Positions 11,045-22,129 of a stretch of DNA of 64,000 nt are shown piece after piece. The stretch lies in the NCBI GenBank assembly GCA_963662175.1, contig OY759221.1:34594045-34658044 (forward strand). Direction: 5' to 3'. Numbering within the stretch: position 1 is the stretch's first letter; each line of letters begins with the position of its first letter. The translations under genes were made by a program, and so were the position numbers. The notes under the pieces are model-generated. The model worked only from the letters and a program-made list of their open reading frames with translations. It was not told the DNA's origin and ran no database searches. Origin of the DNA: Aradus depressus. Lineage: Eukaryota; Arthropoda; Insecta; Hemiptera; Aradidae.

Positions 11045-11320
11045 ATTTTAAATCCTCACAGTAAATTTTGTGTCGATACATTCATTACATCGGCAGGTAT
11101 TAGGATTTTCGTGTTCCTCTTCTTTGTATCCTCCCTTCATTTATGCCGATTCTCCTAAAAATTATTATGTTTCGCCCTTATGGGCCTCTGGCTACAATGT
11201 TGTGGCAATACATTCATTACAACTGCAGCCATTAGAGTTATTGTTAAGCCCCCATCTAATCCCCCCTTCTCTTTAGGCGATTCGCCTGAAAATCAATACC
11301 TCCATAAAATTTTACCTCCA
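11045..11320 (-). repeat. Repeat R fragment
   Basis: Reverse R with two 'atacattcattac' modules (about 11077 and 11209), 142 or so bp apart, plus 'ccccccttctctttaggcga'-type sequence and 'gaaaatcaatacc'. Confidence 0.55.
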
Positions 11321-11380
11321 AGATTGAACATTGAGTAAAAACTTGTTTCAAAGTTTTTATGTAGGCCGTGAGGCATCGCA

Positions 11381-11502
11381 AATTTTGCATACCCTAAATT
11401 TTTATTCACCTAGGATAGAGGTCTTTAACGAGTGACATCGTATTGTTCGGGACCATCGCTTAACATCCCATCCGAAGGATGGCGTCCTTAAGTTTATTTT
11501 AA
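11381..11502 (-). repeat. SINE1 fragment
   Basis: Reverse central SINE1 block ('attcacctaggatagaggtc', 'catcccatccgaaggatgg'). No head or tail is present. Confidence 0.7.
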
Positions 11503-12406
11503 TTTTTATGAGCTGATTTGTATCAGTTTTCCCATCCACCCTGGAGTTCGGCGTTCCCCATACAGCCTGGACTGGTCCAGAGGTAGGTAGACTTCTTTAT
11601 TTGTTTCTCCTAATTGCAGAGCTGCCAAGGACAACCAATCCAGTCCTCGGACGGGAACCCTGCTCTTAACGGAGTTACTATTTTGGAGGTTGCATTTAAC
11701 TTGCATAACCAGCTCAAAGGTTAAATTTGCATCTATACTGCAATATAATTGGTTACTTCAACCCATTCACACATAAAGAATACAAAATTCTGGGGGTATT
11801 GAGGGTCAGTCAATGAAGAAAATACTATTCAAATGCCAACGTTTCGATATATTTCATATCATCATCAGGGCCTAACAAACATGGGGGTATCAAGATTAGA
11901 AAAATATAATGGGTGATCGATTAAAATTATATATAGGTACATAAATATACATTCACTCATACAACTCCACATAAATACATATATACATCCTAATACATTC
12001 ACATACATATACACATTGATGAACAACAAGGAAACTTACTATGAATATAGATGGTTGAGGAGAAGGCATGAAGACTGTGAGGTCTTACGTTCAACTAAGG
12101 GTACAGAAGGGTCGAGGGTAACAGATAATAAATCCGGGGAAAACCCCAGTTAACGGGACTTAAATTTGAAGAGAACTACTTACTGGCTAACAGATATTTT
12201 ACTATGTTGAGAAAAAATAAAATAAAATAAAAACTCTATAATTATATAAATAGTAACATAATTTAACTTATTAATTAAATGAAGAACTTTAGACAGAAGT
12301 GACACTAACCGAAAATGAAATAATACATAATAAAGAATAAATAGACACACAATGAAATTAATCTAAATTTTAAATATTAAATATAATTGGAGACAGAACT
12401 ATGGAT

Positions 12407-12827
12407 TCAGCAGTTTTGAAGCAAATTGGCATAAATGTTGCTCAGGTTATTGGTATCAGTGCGAAAATTGACAGTATTTGAGGTTTTGGCAATATACACC
12501 ATTTCCAGTGTCAGCCTTTTATAGTAATTGATTTCTCTGTCGAGAATTTTGGTGTTAGCGAAATCAAACTTATGTTTGTTCAGGCTATGGTGTTTGATTA
12601 GGGCGCTGCAATTATCGGAGTCAGTTTTTGTTCTACAATCATACTCATGCTGGTATAATCTCTTTTTTAAATATTGAGATGTCATAAGATGATGAACAAT
12701 CTGAACAGGGTATCTGATAGATGAGGTCAGACTGGTTGTTTTTTGGGGTAGGTTCTTTAATTTGGTATGATACCCCCATGTTTGTTAGGCCCTGATGATG
12801 ATATGAAATATATCGAAACGTTGGCAT
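12407..12827 (-). pseudogene. GIY-YIG endonuclease domain of a Penelope-like element
   Basis: Two overlapping frames. The upstream one holds 'SDLIYQIPCSDCSSSY', the GIY half with the C-x2-C of Penelope GIY-YIG domains. The downstream one holds 'TSQYLKKRLYQHEYD' and '...SALIKHHSLNKHKFDF', the arginine/histidine helix and the following H. Where the second motif (Y-I-G-Q-T) should be, a small deletion or frameshift leaves only Y and TSQ. The nuclease is therefore broken exactly at its YIG motif. In live elements this domain nicks target DNA for reverse transcription. Confidence 0.85.
12788..12825 (+). ncRNA. Hammerhead-ribozyme-like motif (ACGT class)
   Basis: GCC, CTGATGA, a helix II hairpin (GATAT...ATATC with a short loop), GAAAC, then GTT and GGC. 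Helix I would pair GCC with GGC. Helix III is the self-complementary ACGT, with cleavage predicted after the T following it. Identical motifs occur at 11835-11873 (reverse) and in both arms at 15132-15734. Confidence 0.65.
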
Positions 12828-13074
12828 TTGAATAGTATTTTCTTCATTGACTGACCCTCAATACCCCCAGAATTTTGAATTCTACAGTCGCTAGCAAACA
12901 TCTATAAAGAATACAGTTAAGGAATAAAGTTCATTTCTTTAAAACTTCAAGAGGGCTTTCTAATTTTCAACTTCTTAGTTGTGGAACATTGTAATAATAA
13001 TAGAAGAGAAGTCTAAGAAAGAAATATATTTTATATTTATTTACGTTTTTATTTTAGTTTTATTTATTTTTAGA

Positions 13075-13410
13075 GGGTTAGGTTAGGTTAGGTTTTATGA
13101 CTCATGCCCGGGCTTTAACTACGAGGTCATATCGCCTACTACCAGAGCGCTCTCTCGTCACTCTGGTGGACATGAGCCCGACTAAATTTTGCCTATCCTA
13201 AATTTTTATTCATCTAGGGTAGGGGTCTTTAACGAGTACCTGACATTGTACAGGCTCGGGACCATCGCTTAACGTCCCATCCGAAGGACGGCGTGCTTAA
13301 GTTTTTTTTACCTCCCAGATAAAATAAACTAATGGCCTCGGTCGGGTTCGAACCCACGACCTTGAGCTCAGAAGTCAAGCACGCATACCACTGAGCTACC
13401 GGCGCCCTCC
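13075..13410 (-). repeat. SINE1 full-length copy with target duplication
   Basis: Flanked by 12 bp duplications 'tttatttttaga' (13063-13074 and 13411-13422). On the + strand it begins with three TTAGG-like units ('gggttaggttaggttaggtt'), so the SINE tail in sense is (CCTAA)n. The tRNA-like head is at the right. Clean duplications indicate LINE-type insertion. Confidence 0.92.
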
Positions 13411-13504
13411 TTTATTTTTAGATGTTTTTAGTATTTTTTAAAAAATACATAAGAATCTTATCCCTTATCGTATGTATCCTTATATTTAATGTTTTTTTTA
13501 TTTC

Positions 13505-14245
13505 CCCAGCTTTTATGAAATGTAGGAGAAGTTATGTAATCGGTTGGAAATTCGAAGTTAATTTTTTACCAGAATTGCATGTTCTCTCTGTGTGTGTCTT
13601 TGTTTGAGAAGAACAGAGGGAGGTTTAAACCAAAAACTCCAATAATTGCGGATGTAATGAATTTACCGACTCAAAATTTAGTATGAGGATTTAGAAACCC
13701 CTTTGTTAGTCAACTTTTAGTTATTACCCCCATACATTCGGTTGGTTTTGGAGGAGCAGCGAAAATTTAGTTGATTAAATCATTCTGGGGAAGTACATTG
13801 CCGGTGATTAGATTCGTATTAATGAATTGACTTATGAAATTTCGTGTCAATACTTTCATTATAACGACATCCACAGCTATTATGACTGACAACCGTAAGT
13901 AAAGATAAATATCTATTTTGGCTGGTCTTAACCTTGAAAACTTTGATAACTATTTATTATTTGTAATGAATTTATCCATACAAAATTTAGTATGAGGATT
14001 TAGTAATTTAGTATGAGGATTTAGTAATTTAGTATGAGGATTTAGTAATTTAGTATGAGGATTTAGTAATTTAGTATGAGGATTTAGTACGAGGATTCAG
14101 TAATTTAGTATGAGGATTTAGTAATTTAGTATGAGGATTTAGGAGTCTCTATTGAATATTAGCTCAGATGATCGCCTCGTTTTGTAGAGGGAGCGAAAAG
14201 TTAATTGATTAATTCGGTCTGGGGAAGAATGTCTTCCCACTTTTA
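13505..14245 (+). repeat. Repeat R with an internal minisatellite
   Basis: Forward R starting at 'aggagaagttatgtaatcgg' (near 13524) with its modules and ending near 'ctggggaagaat'. Inside, at about 13985-14145, the 20 bp word 'aatttagtatgaggatttag' is tandemly repeated seven to eight times. This is a local expansion of a module that occurs once in other R copies (for example near 49888). Confidence 0.65.
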
Positions 14246-14610
14246 TTCCTTTTTTTTAAGTTTGCCCCATTTCTCAACTTAGATAAACGTCGTATCAGCT
14301 GCAGTGATTATTAGAACGGGCTATCTACAGGTTACCTTCATGTCCTTCTGTCGGTAGGTATATAAAGGATCAAACTAGTGAAAGACAAAATGGAGAGCGT
14401 CCTTGCCCGGCCCCGCCCGAGTTACGTCACTCAGGTGAAATGTTACCTGTCCTCCCCACCTCTCTCTGCTCCGTCTATCGACATTGATGTCTGTTTTAAC
14501 AATATCTAGGCCCTTCTTGATGTAAGCGTTATAAGAGTTCCTGTATTGGTTCATCTCACTAGCCTAATGTCCTAGCTTGACAATAAGCCCCTCTCCGTGA
14601 TCCTTATAAA
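14246..14610. other. No gene recognised
   Basis: Sequence of higher GC than its surroundings between repeat R and a split SINE1. There is no recognisable coding region. Confidence 0.5.
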
Positions 14611-14638
14611 GTTAGTTATTATGATTCGGGCTTTAACT
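14611..14638 (-). repeat. SINE1, left part of a copy split by hAT
   Basis: 'ttatgattcgggctttaact' is the tail of a reverse SINE1. Its continuation is at 16268-16403, on the far side of the hAT element. Confidence 0.8.
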
Positions 14639-15131
14639 TAAGGTGACCATCCGTCCCGATTTTTTCGGGACAGTCCCGATTTTTGAGGTTGGGTCCCGAA
14701 ATTTTTAGACGGCCGTTTGTCCCGAATTTAGGTGTGGGATTGTCATTTCAACAAAAAATTTCAACTATCCAACCAACCTCTCGGCATAATCCAAGCGAGT
14801 TGCATTATGGGATACCATGGGGCAAATAATCAACATTACGAGTGATACAATTGAGAAATAAATGGAAAGAGTTGAAAACTCTTCCTCAAAAAAAATGGGT
14901 TTGAGATCTTCACTCACTTTAGTAAAAACTGTGTTCCAAGTTCTAATATATTAAAGGTTGCTGAATTTGTGCTTTGCCTTCCCGGAACAAATGCACCAAC
15001 TGAAAGACTTTTTTCTTTAATGAACGATTTATGGTCACCAGAAAAAACTCGATTAACAGTCGACACTTTAAAATCAATTTTAGTTACAAAAGTCAACTTT
15101 AATATGTCCTGCCAAGACTTTTATAAAATGT

Positions 15132-15734
15132 AGATGTTTGCTAGCGACTGTAGAATTCAAAATTCTGGGGGTATTGAGGGTCAGTCAATGAAGAAAATAC
15201 TATTCAAATGCCAACGTTTCGATATATTTCATATCATCATCAGGGCCTAACAAACATGGGGGTATCAAGATTAGAAAAATATAATGGGTGATCGATTAAA
15301 ATTATATATAGGTACATAAATATACATTCACTCATACAACTCCACATAAATACATATATACATCCTAATACATTCACATACATATACACATTGATGAACA
15401 ACAAGGAAACTTACTATGAATATAGATGGTTGAGGAGAAGGCATGAAGTCTTCATGCCTTCTCCTCAACCATCTATATTCATAGTAAGTTTCCTTGTTGT
15501 TCATCAATGTGTATATGTATGTGAATGTATTAGGATGTATATATGTATTTATGTGGAGTTGTATGAGTGAATGTATATTTATGTACCTATATATAATTTT
15601 AATCGATCACCCATTATATTTTTCTAATCTTGATACCCCCATGTTTGTTAGGCCCTGATGATGATATGAAATATATCGAAACGTTGGCATTTGAATAGTA
15701 TTTTCTTCATTGACTGACCCTCAATACCCCCAGA
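15132..15734. mobile_element. Palindromic Penelope-like terminal insertion
   Basis: Bounded by a 15 bp target duplication 'acttttataaaatgt' (15117-15131 and 15735-15749). The insert is an almost perfect head-to-head inverted repeat with arms of about 280 bp meeting at about 15449. Each arm equals the terminal sequence of the element at 11785-12903. No coding sequence remains. Each arm carries a hammerhead-like motif (15210-15246 reverse, 15651-15688 forward). Confidence 0.9.
15651..15688 (+). ncRNA. Hammerhead-ribozyme-like motif (ACGT class)
   Basis: GCC at 15652-15654, CTGATGA at 15655-15661, a helix II hairpin to 15677, GAAAC, self-complementary ACGT, then T (predicted cleavage site) and GGC at 15685-15687 pairing with GCC. 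All invariant core positions are present. The mirror copy in the left arm is on the reverse strand at 15210-15246. Confidence 0.65.
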
Positions 15735-16267
15735 ACTTTTATAAAATGTTAATTTCAAACAAAACCTTGCTAAAAAAATTCATTCACCTGAAAAGTACAA
15801 TGCCTAATTTATGTAACTATTTAACCAGTTTTATTTATACTTAAGCAACATATCAAGAATTTTTGTTGTATTTTTGTGTGTATTTAAATAATTAAAAAAT
15901 AATTTAATTTCTTACAATTCACAAATCTCTTATCTAAATTATAAAACAAAATTATCTTCATCACATAGCCTTTCTATTCTGTACATATTTTCCTTATTAT
16001 TATTAATCTACGCCTATCCAAATTAACCCGCAAGGATCCCCACAGACCTGCATCCATCAGGCATCCATGACCCTCGTGGTCGAAATGCCTTAAAGAAGAG
16101 AAAAAAAAAAATAAATAAATAATTAAAAAGTTCATTAAGACTCATTAATGATAATAAGGTGTATGTTATTTTTATTATTAGGATTTAATGTGGTAATGAG
16201 GGGGGGGGGGGGGAGGTAATTATTTTGGACCGTACTGAATTCTGTTCTAAAAAATATGGTCACCTTA

Positions 16268-16403
16268 CTTTAACTATAAGGTCATATCGCCTACTACCAG
16301 AGAGTTCTTTCGGCACTCTAGTGGATATGGGTCCGACTCTACTGTGGGAGTCCTAAATTTTGCCTATCCTATATTTTTATTCACCGAGGGCAGGGGTCAT
16401 TAA
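16268..16403 (-). repeat. SINE1, right part of a copy split by hAT
   Basis: Starts with the duplicated 'ctttaact' and continues the reverse SINE1 ('aaggtcatatcgcctactac', 'gactctactgtgggagtcc'). The head half is lost after 'cagggg'. 16500-16560 then carries an end of repeat R ('cataacttcccc', 'tacttcgtatagc'). Confidence 0.8.
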
Positions 16404-17524
16404 GGTTTTAACTGTCCTTTTTTTAGTTCTCAGCTCCAATTCATCGTCATCACAGACATTGTTTTCGGAGGGCGGAAAACATGAAATTTTGTTGAAAACT
16501 TGGTATCGAATTTCTCACCGTTTACATAACTTCCCCTTTACTTCGTATAGCTAGCGAAGTAAACATCAAATAGTGATAATATATATAATGATATGTAATA
16601 ACGTAACAGCCTGATGTAACCGATATGAATGATTTGCACCCAGTAAACTTGTCTTAGTTTATTACTAAACATGACGATGGTGTAATACCGAAACTGGTAA
16701 TTTATGTCTACATTTCTTATGGAATAGACAATATTTCAAAAAACGAAGTTTGTATTATTTATTTAATATACAGTATGTGGTAATTAAAAAAAAAATGATG
16801 TGTTAAATAAAATAAATAAACGATTAAATATTACCCCATTTCCTGTAGAAATTATAACTGGTCTTCCACTAAATTTTAATTTCTACAGTAGTTTCTGAAA
16901 AGGGCCCTAAAAAAATATAGAAAGTTCAAAACATGCAATTTTTAAGAAAGTGCACATATTTAAAAAAAATTGTAATTAACGAATTTTTCATTTGGATTTC
17001 TTCTAAATTTAATACAGAGATGTCATTTGTTTTTCTAAATTTGCAAAAATGTTCAATCCAGTCGAAAGGTATAAAGTATCTTATTGGGTTTATTTAAAAC
17101 TAATCTACATTATAAATTTAATAACTAATATTTAAATATAAAAAAATCAAATTATTTACAAAAAGAAATCTTACGAACTAATTAGGTAGGTACTTAAAGC
17201 TATATCAGTATTTTTTTTTGTTTTATAGTGGCCATTATTTATAAGTCTCTTATATTTTGGGCATAGATACATAAAAATAAAAAGTACCTTTTCTTTTCTA
17301 CGTACTTCTAATGTTACAATTTTCACTCCTATGCCTTCTCTACATCTTCTCTCACTCAGACTGGTTCATTACTTGTTTCAACACATCCCTCTAGACTGTC
17401 TACTTCCACAACACAACACGACTGTTTCTTGGCTATTTGAAACAGCTGTTGTCGTCATTTGTTCTTCTTTCATTGGTTGTTCACATTTCGTTTTAAAACA
17501 AAATGCGACTAGTCGCATCTTTAT
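16404..17524. other. No gene; decayed Penelope-like tail
   Basis: 16666-16760 holds a decayed hammerhead-like word (ATGACGA, hairpin 'ggtgtaatacc', GAAAC, TGGT) followed by 'tcttatggaatagacaat', a string shared with other Penelope-like ends in this window. The remainder is AT-rich without a recognised feature. Confidence 0.4.
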
Positions 17525-17831
17525 AGGTTAGATTAGATTTTATGACTCATGCCCGGGCTTTAACTACGAGGCCATATCGCCTACTACCATAGCTCTTTCA
17601 TCACTCTGGTGGACATGTGCCCGACTCTACTGTGGGAGTCCTAAATTCAGCCTACCCTAAATTTTTATTGACCTAGGGCAGGGGTCTTTAACGAGTACCA
17701 GACATCGTACAGGCTCGGGACCATAGCTTAACCTCCCATATAAAATAAACTAAGGGCCTCGGTCGGGTTTCGAACCCACGTTCTTGAGCTCAGAAGCTAA
17801 GCACGCATACCACTGAGCTACTGGCGCCCTC
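17525..17831 (-). repeat. SINE1 copy
   Basis: Near-complete reverse SINE1 with a TTAG-type tail at the left and the tRNA-like head 'gagctactggcgccctc' at the right. The central 'ccgaaggacggcgtgc' block is deleted. Confidence 0.85.
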
Positions 17832-19095
17832 TCCATCTCTGTATATTTATTCACTATTTAATTTACTTCTCAACTCCTAACAGCTGTTTTTATACAATAC
17901 TAATTGATTTTTTAATATATTAATAATTTTAATGTGTGTAAATTTTTTACATCACAAGTGATTATGTGAATCGTTCGAAACTTAGTATAACTCCAAATCA
18001 GAAGTGATTGTACCAAGGACAGTATTGTATCCCAGGCCTCTAGTCTACCGCTCTTCAGGGCCTCTTTTGTCAAGAGGTTATATCCCCTGGCATTTCTCGA
18101 CCGACACTTTTGTTCCTGAACGCACAAAGCTAACCATCCGAATCTCCTTGTTGAACCGTTTAGAGACGGACAAAAAAAAACTGAGGAAGCTATGAAGAAG
18201 TCTGACGTTCTCCTGACGGCTTACCACGTACAGAGAGGTGCATTTTAGTTTCAGGCTTCTATAGTCAGCCATTTAAAGAGTTATTTGTAGAAGTGAATTA
18301 AAACGGTACAATGAGAAATAAGGAATGCCGTTTTTTTAGGAGACCGTTGGTTGACGACTATAAAACGGAACTCTTGTAACAAACGTAGGAGATAATACTG
18401 TATACTAGTGTTATCTAGAGAACGAAACAAGGTGTAAGCTTTAAAATGCCAGTAATACTGCAATAGCGAAGATGAAACTCTTTGAAATAATGTGTTTATT
18501 ATTATGTATAGTTGCTTTCTAGTGAAGCCTCTAACGCCTAAATTAGGAACAAATTCGCTAGACAATATATCGGTTCTGTCTGGTGACGATTGCGGGACTT
18601 AGTATCTTAATAAATAAAACAAAATTCTTTATTTGAAATATAGAAATGTCCACAAGAAATGTACACATGAACTCTACCAGATGCATTACACCATCGTCAG
18701 GTTTAGTTAAACTAAATGAAATGAAAAATAATCTTTATTCTGGGACATACGTCCCCTAAGAATAATAACATAAAGAATAAACAAGAGTATACAACTATCA
18801 ACCAGTTGAGAAGAATAAAAATAAAAGAAAAGAGGTCTTCAGGAATAAATATTAAATGTTAAAGACAGGCAATGAGTAAAACAATATAATAAACTAGTGA
18901 AAAATGATAAAGAGAAATTAAAAATAAAAATTAGAAAAACAAGTAAGAATAATAATGTGAAACATGGTGACAATAATGACTTGTATATGAATGAATTGTA
19001 AACAACTGGACTGATGAAACAGAAGAGTGACAATTGGTCCAGTGGAGTGAGAGACTTATAGGAAGACGAGAACTATCTCATAGGAGTCAGCCTTA
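17832..19095. other. No gene; retroelement debris
   Basis: 18650-18720 carries another decayed Penelope-type end (reverse strand CTGACGATGG with the hairpin, GAAA lost). 18725-18790 resembles a T/LINE tail ('aataatctttattctgggac'). The short ORFs lack recognisable domains. Confidence 0.4.
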
Positions 19096-19991
19096 GTGGG
19101 GTTTCACACCAAAGCCGGGCCGAGCCGAGCGGTTTTGAGCAGTACTACCTCCCGCCAATTCGAGCGTTTTCTGCCAAGCCGTTTTTTTCCGTCATTCAGT
19201 CTAGTTCGGCGTTTGAGTCCAGTGAGTTACATCATATTCTTCAACGTTATTTTCTACCTTTACCAATAACAGAACATAGATTGAATATATTTGTACAATA
19301 TCTGATGGGCCCCTATTTGTAAATACAATTTAGGCCAGTTCATTTTTTCTTATTTTTTGTACTGATTTTTATAAATAAAATTTCTTAAAACGTATTACTA
19401 TGTTCTTATTACATCCTTTTTCAGTTGTAGATAAAAATAAATTCAAGGTTAAAAGTAATTAACAATTTATTTAAAATCTTGGTTATTTACCGAATAGTCA
19501 CCAGAAGAGCTATTTCATGTGAAGAAAGGCTGATTCTTCACATGGAATAGCTCTTCTGTAGTTCGTGTTTCTTTTGTGGATTTGTGGACAAATGGATACC
19601 AGTATATAATCAAATGTATGGGTACTCATTCTAAAATATCTCCAAAACCGTTCTTCATCTTCTCGTAGTTTCTCGTATAGAGTTACGAACTGTCCATTAG
19701 TCTCGTGATCTTTATTTATATTGTGAGTCCAGTATCGCCTTCTTTCTCCCAAACATTCATCATCAAGTGATGAACTACCCAATAACATCATCATCATCAA
19801 AGTTGATGACATCATTTTGCACCACGTTTCAACTGAGACTGAATAGGAAAGAAGCACCTCTCACTACAAGGCTAGAAAACCTACTGAGAGCAAATCGGCT
19901 TTGATGCGAACGCAGGCAGATTCCGCTCGGCTCGGCTTCGCATCGCATCGCCCGGCCCGGCTCGGCTCGGCTTTGGTGTGGCTAAGGGCCC
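19096..19991 (-). mobile_element. PIF/Harbinger deletion derivative
   Basis: Flanked by TTA (19093-19095 and 19992-19994), the Harbinger target. The ends are inverted: 'cacaccaaagccgggccgag' at the left, and at the right its complement ending in 'ggctttggtgtgg'. GC-rich subterminal repeats of GGCTC/GAGCC occur at both sides. The interior retains only the N-terminal transposase fragment (19510-19857). Confidence 0.85.
19510..19857 (-). pseudogene. Harbinger-type transposase, N-terminal fragment
   Basis: Reverse frame with 'ERRRYWTHNINKDHETNGQF', then 'LREDEERFWRYFRMSTHTFD', then 'KRNTNYRRAIPCEE'. This is the region preceding the DDE domain in animal Harbinger transposases. The frame ends abruptly after the 'AIPCEE' word, so the catalytic domain is deleted. 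Confidence 0.8.
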
Positions 19992-19994
19992 TTA

Positions 19995-20699
19995 GGAATC
20001 AGAGGTTTGCTGAGTTAGGAGATAATGGAAAAGTAGGGACTTAAATGAATGAAGATTGGGAGCATGGCGGATATGGAGAGGGAGAGAGTTCCAGAGGGAG
20101 TTAGCTTGGATAAGCAAGGAGTTGTGACTAAGACAAGTTTGCTGCGTGCAAATCATAATAATAATAACGTCTTTATTTCTTTATCTTTTTACAGATGCGC
20201 ATTAATAATAATAACAATATTGACAGACAATACTCATGGTCAAATTGACCGTCTGGGGGGTTATCTCTTCTATTTCTACTCGATAATACACATATATAAA
20301 AGTGACAAAATAAAAATAAAATAATTCAAATACAAATGCAGTAATTTACAAAATTAAATGATCCTTTAAAAAAACTAAGAAAAAATAAAAATAAATAGAG
20401 TGGAAATCTTTCATATAGGTACCTACATAAGGTAGTTGAGAAATGAACTAGACTCTCAACTAGGAAATACCCATGACTTTACAGTTAGGATTGCTCTGAA
20501 ATATTTTTTTTTCCTTTTTCAACAAAATTATTACATTCTAAAACAAAATAAACTAATTCATATGTGAAATGATGTTAGTGTGTTCACAAAATTACTGACA
20601 GTATAAGAACGTTAATAACTTCATGTTCTACTACAACAAATAATCGAACAGTATCCAGAGCTTGCTTGGCATCTTGCCATAAGTGTAGTAAACAAACAT
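19995..20699. other. No gene; retroelement-like tail
   Basis: 20150-20330 looks like a retroelement tail in reverse ('aataataataacgtctttat'). I see nothing else. Confidence 0.4.
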
Positions 20700-20909
20700 T
20701 ACATCACCCTATCCCCAAAAACCTCGAGTCTCCAGGTTTAGGAAATTCGACTTACAAACTTTTAATCCTTTCTCCAGTTGGTATTTTCATTTCGAGTTAT
20801 CAAGTCTCAGTTTCGAGTAAACGAATTCAATTTTAATTATAAATGGATTTTTTTCGAGTGAACGATATTTTTCGACATCGGGTTTTGACTTATCGAGTTT
20901 TGACTGTAT
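20700..20909. mobile_element. Pogo/Tigger-like element end (right terminus)
   Basis: Contains 'gagtttcgagtaaacga'-type units and ends with 'cttatcgagttttgactgta' next to TA. The reverse complement matches the start at 94 ('cagt', then 'aactcgataagtc' units). No transposase is present. Confidence 0.45.
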
Positions 20910-21469
20910 ATTGATTTCAAGACAAATCGACCTCGTAAATGTTTATTTGAAAGTTTTTCATCAACAATGAGCAGCTAGCGATACGAGTTGGGCGATGAAT
21001 GGCGTGAAAGCGGCAGACCAAAGACCACTTCTTCCGACGAATATATCCCCGATTGGATAGTTACCTGACTTTAAGGAGTTTCTGAGGTTTCGATGGAGGG
21101 CATGTTGCTCTGGGAGGACACCGAGTAGGAAGTGGAACCTGCTGCTTTGTAAGACAAGTCTTCCAGCTGTGCGGCTGTTCAACTGGTCAAAATACGGAAA
21201 GAGGAAGTCGAAGAAAGAGATGGACCCCTTTCACTGTTATTACCTCAGTCTGAAGACAGAGGTGATATACTTTCGCCAGTCAGGGGGACAAAGATTAGCG
21301 AAGAAAGCTTCTCTTGACAAACATTATTATATAATAATGTGTCACTCAGCAACACAACAGGACAAATGTCGCCTTCTTTAATTGTAACTTATGGTAGTGT
21401 ACCTCCATGTGGCGTAGTGGCTAAAGTTGTTGCTTTGTGATAAGAACGTTCCTATAGTTGTTATTACTT

Positions 21470-22090
21470 CCACAGCTATACAAAATTAAGTTAAGAGTAC
21501 CCAGAACCCCATAAATTCGATAACTATGGATTTTCAACTAAATCGGTCAAAGGGAAAGAAGTGATTAGAGGAGGGCTTAACACAAAAACCCAAATAACAG
21601 CCGATATAATGAATGTATTGACACGGAATTTTATATGTGTACCCAGAACCCTATAAATTCGACAACTATGGATTTTCAACTAAATCGGTCAAAGGGAAAG
21701 AAGTGATTAGAGGAGGGCTTAACACAAAAACCCAAATAACAGCCGATATAATGAATGTATTGACACGGAATTTTATATGTGTACCCAGAACCCCATAAAT
21801 TCGACAACTATGGATTTTCAACTAAATCGGTCGAAGGGAAAGATGTGATTAGGGGAGGGCTTAACACAAAAACTGTAATAACTGCAGATATAATGAATGT
21901 ATTGACATTCAGAATGTAAATTCAAAACTTCATAAGGACAACTTTAACAAATATTTAGCCAAATTTTGCCAATGAGATGGGGGGGAGATCAACTTAAAAA
22001 GGTCGTCAGTGAATCACCGGCAATGTACTTCCCCAGAACGAATTAATCAATTAACGTTTCGCTCCCCCTCCAATATCAGTCGACCGTTTG
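21470..22090 (+). repeat. Repeat R with three tandem modules
   Basis: The module from 'gtacccagaacccc' through 'tatggattttcaactaaatc' to 'aatgaatgtattgacac' is present three times in tandem (starts at about 21495, 21638 and 21780), period about 142-144 bp. The right part (21975-22080) is a reverse R end ('cagtgaatcaccgg', 'acttccccagaacgaatta'). Confidence 0.75.
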
Positions 22091-22129
22091 CGTTAATATT
22101 CAACGGTAGACTTACATAGAAAAATAGGC

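Larger units (their letters stand above)
11785..12903 (-). mobile_element. Penelope-like element with inverted terminal sequences
   Basis: Bounded by a 12 bp target duplication, 'ataaagaataca' (11773-11784 and 12904-12915). The two ends are inverted copies of one terminal sequence ('attctgggggtattgaggg' at the left, its complement at the right). Between them, on the reverse strand, is a GIY-YIG relic. Inverted partial terminal repeats and a GIY-YIG nuclease are hallmarks of Penelope-like retroelements. The reverse transcriptase is missing, so only the 3' part was inserted. Each end carries a hammerhead-like motif: 11835-11873 (reverse) and 12788-12825 (forward). Confidence 0.85.
14945..15807 (+). 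pseudogene. hAT transposase C-terminal dimerisation domain, split
   Basis: The + frame from 14945 reads 'VLCLPGTNAPTERLFSLMND', followed by 'LKSILVTKVNFN'. This is the hAT C-terminal (Tnp_hAT dimerisation) signature with the conserved E-R-L-F-S core. The frame is interrupted at codon 'FYKM' by the 603 bp palindromic insertion. After the target duplication the same frame resumes and stops at 15805-15807. The domain therefore was intact when the insertion occurred, but the rest of the transposase is missing. Confidence 0.85.
14639..16267 (+). mobile_element. hAT element inserted in a SINE1
   Basis: Terminal inverted repeats of 12 bp (left 'taaggtgaccat', right 'atggtcacctta') and a perfect 8 bp target duplication 'ctttaact' (14631-14638 and 16268-16275), as expected of hAT transposons. 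The target lies within the conserved 'gggctttaact' word of SINE1, and the two SINE halves read through. The interior holds the C-terminal transposase relic and is itself split by a palindromic Penelope-type insertion (15132-15734). The N-terminal transposase and DDE catalytic region are deleted. Confidence 0.92.

Noticed and set aside
13075..13100. Interstitial telomere repeat (GGTTAGGTTAGG)
   Set aside because: It is the 3' tail of a SINE1 with its own target duplication, not a telomere remnant by position.
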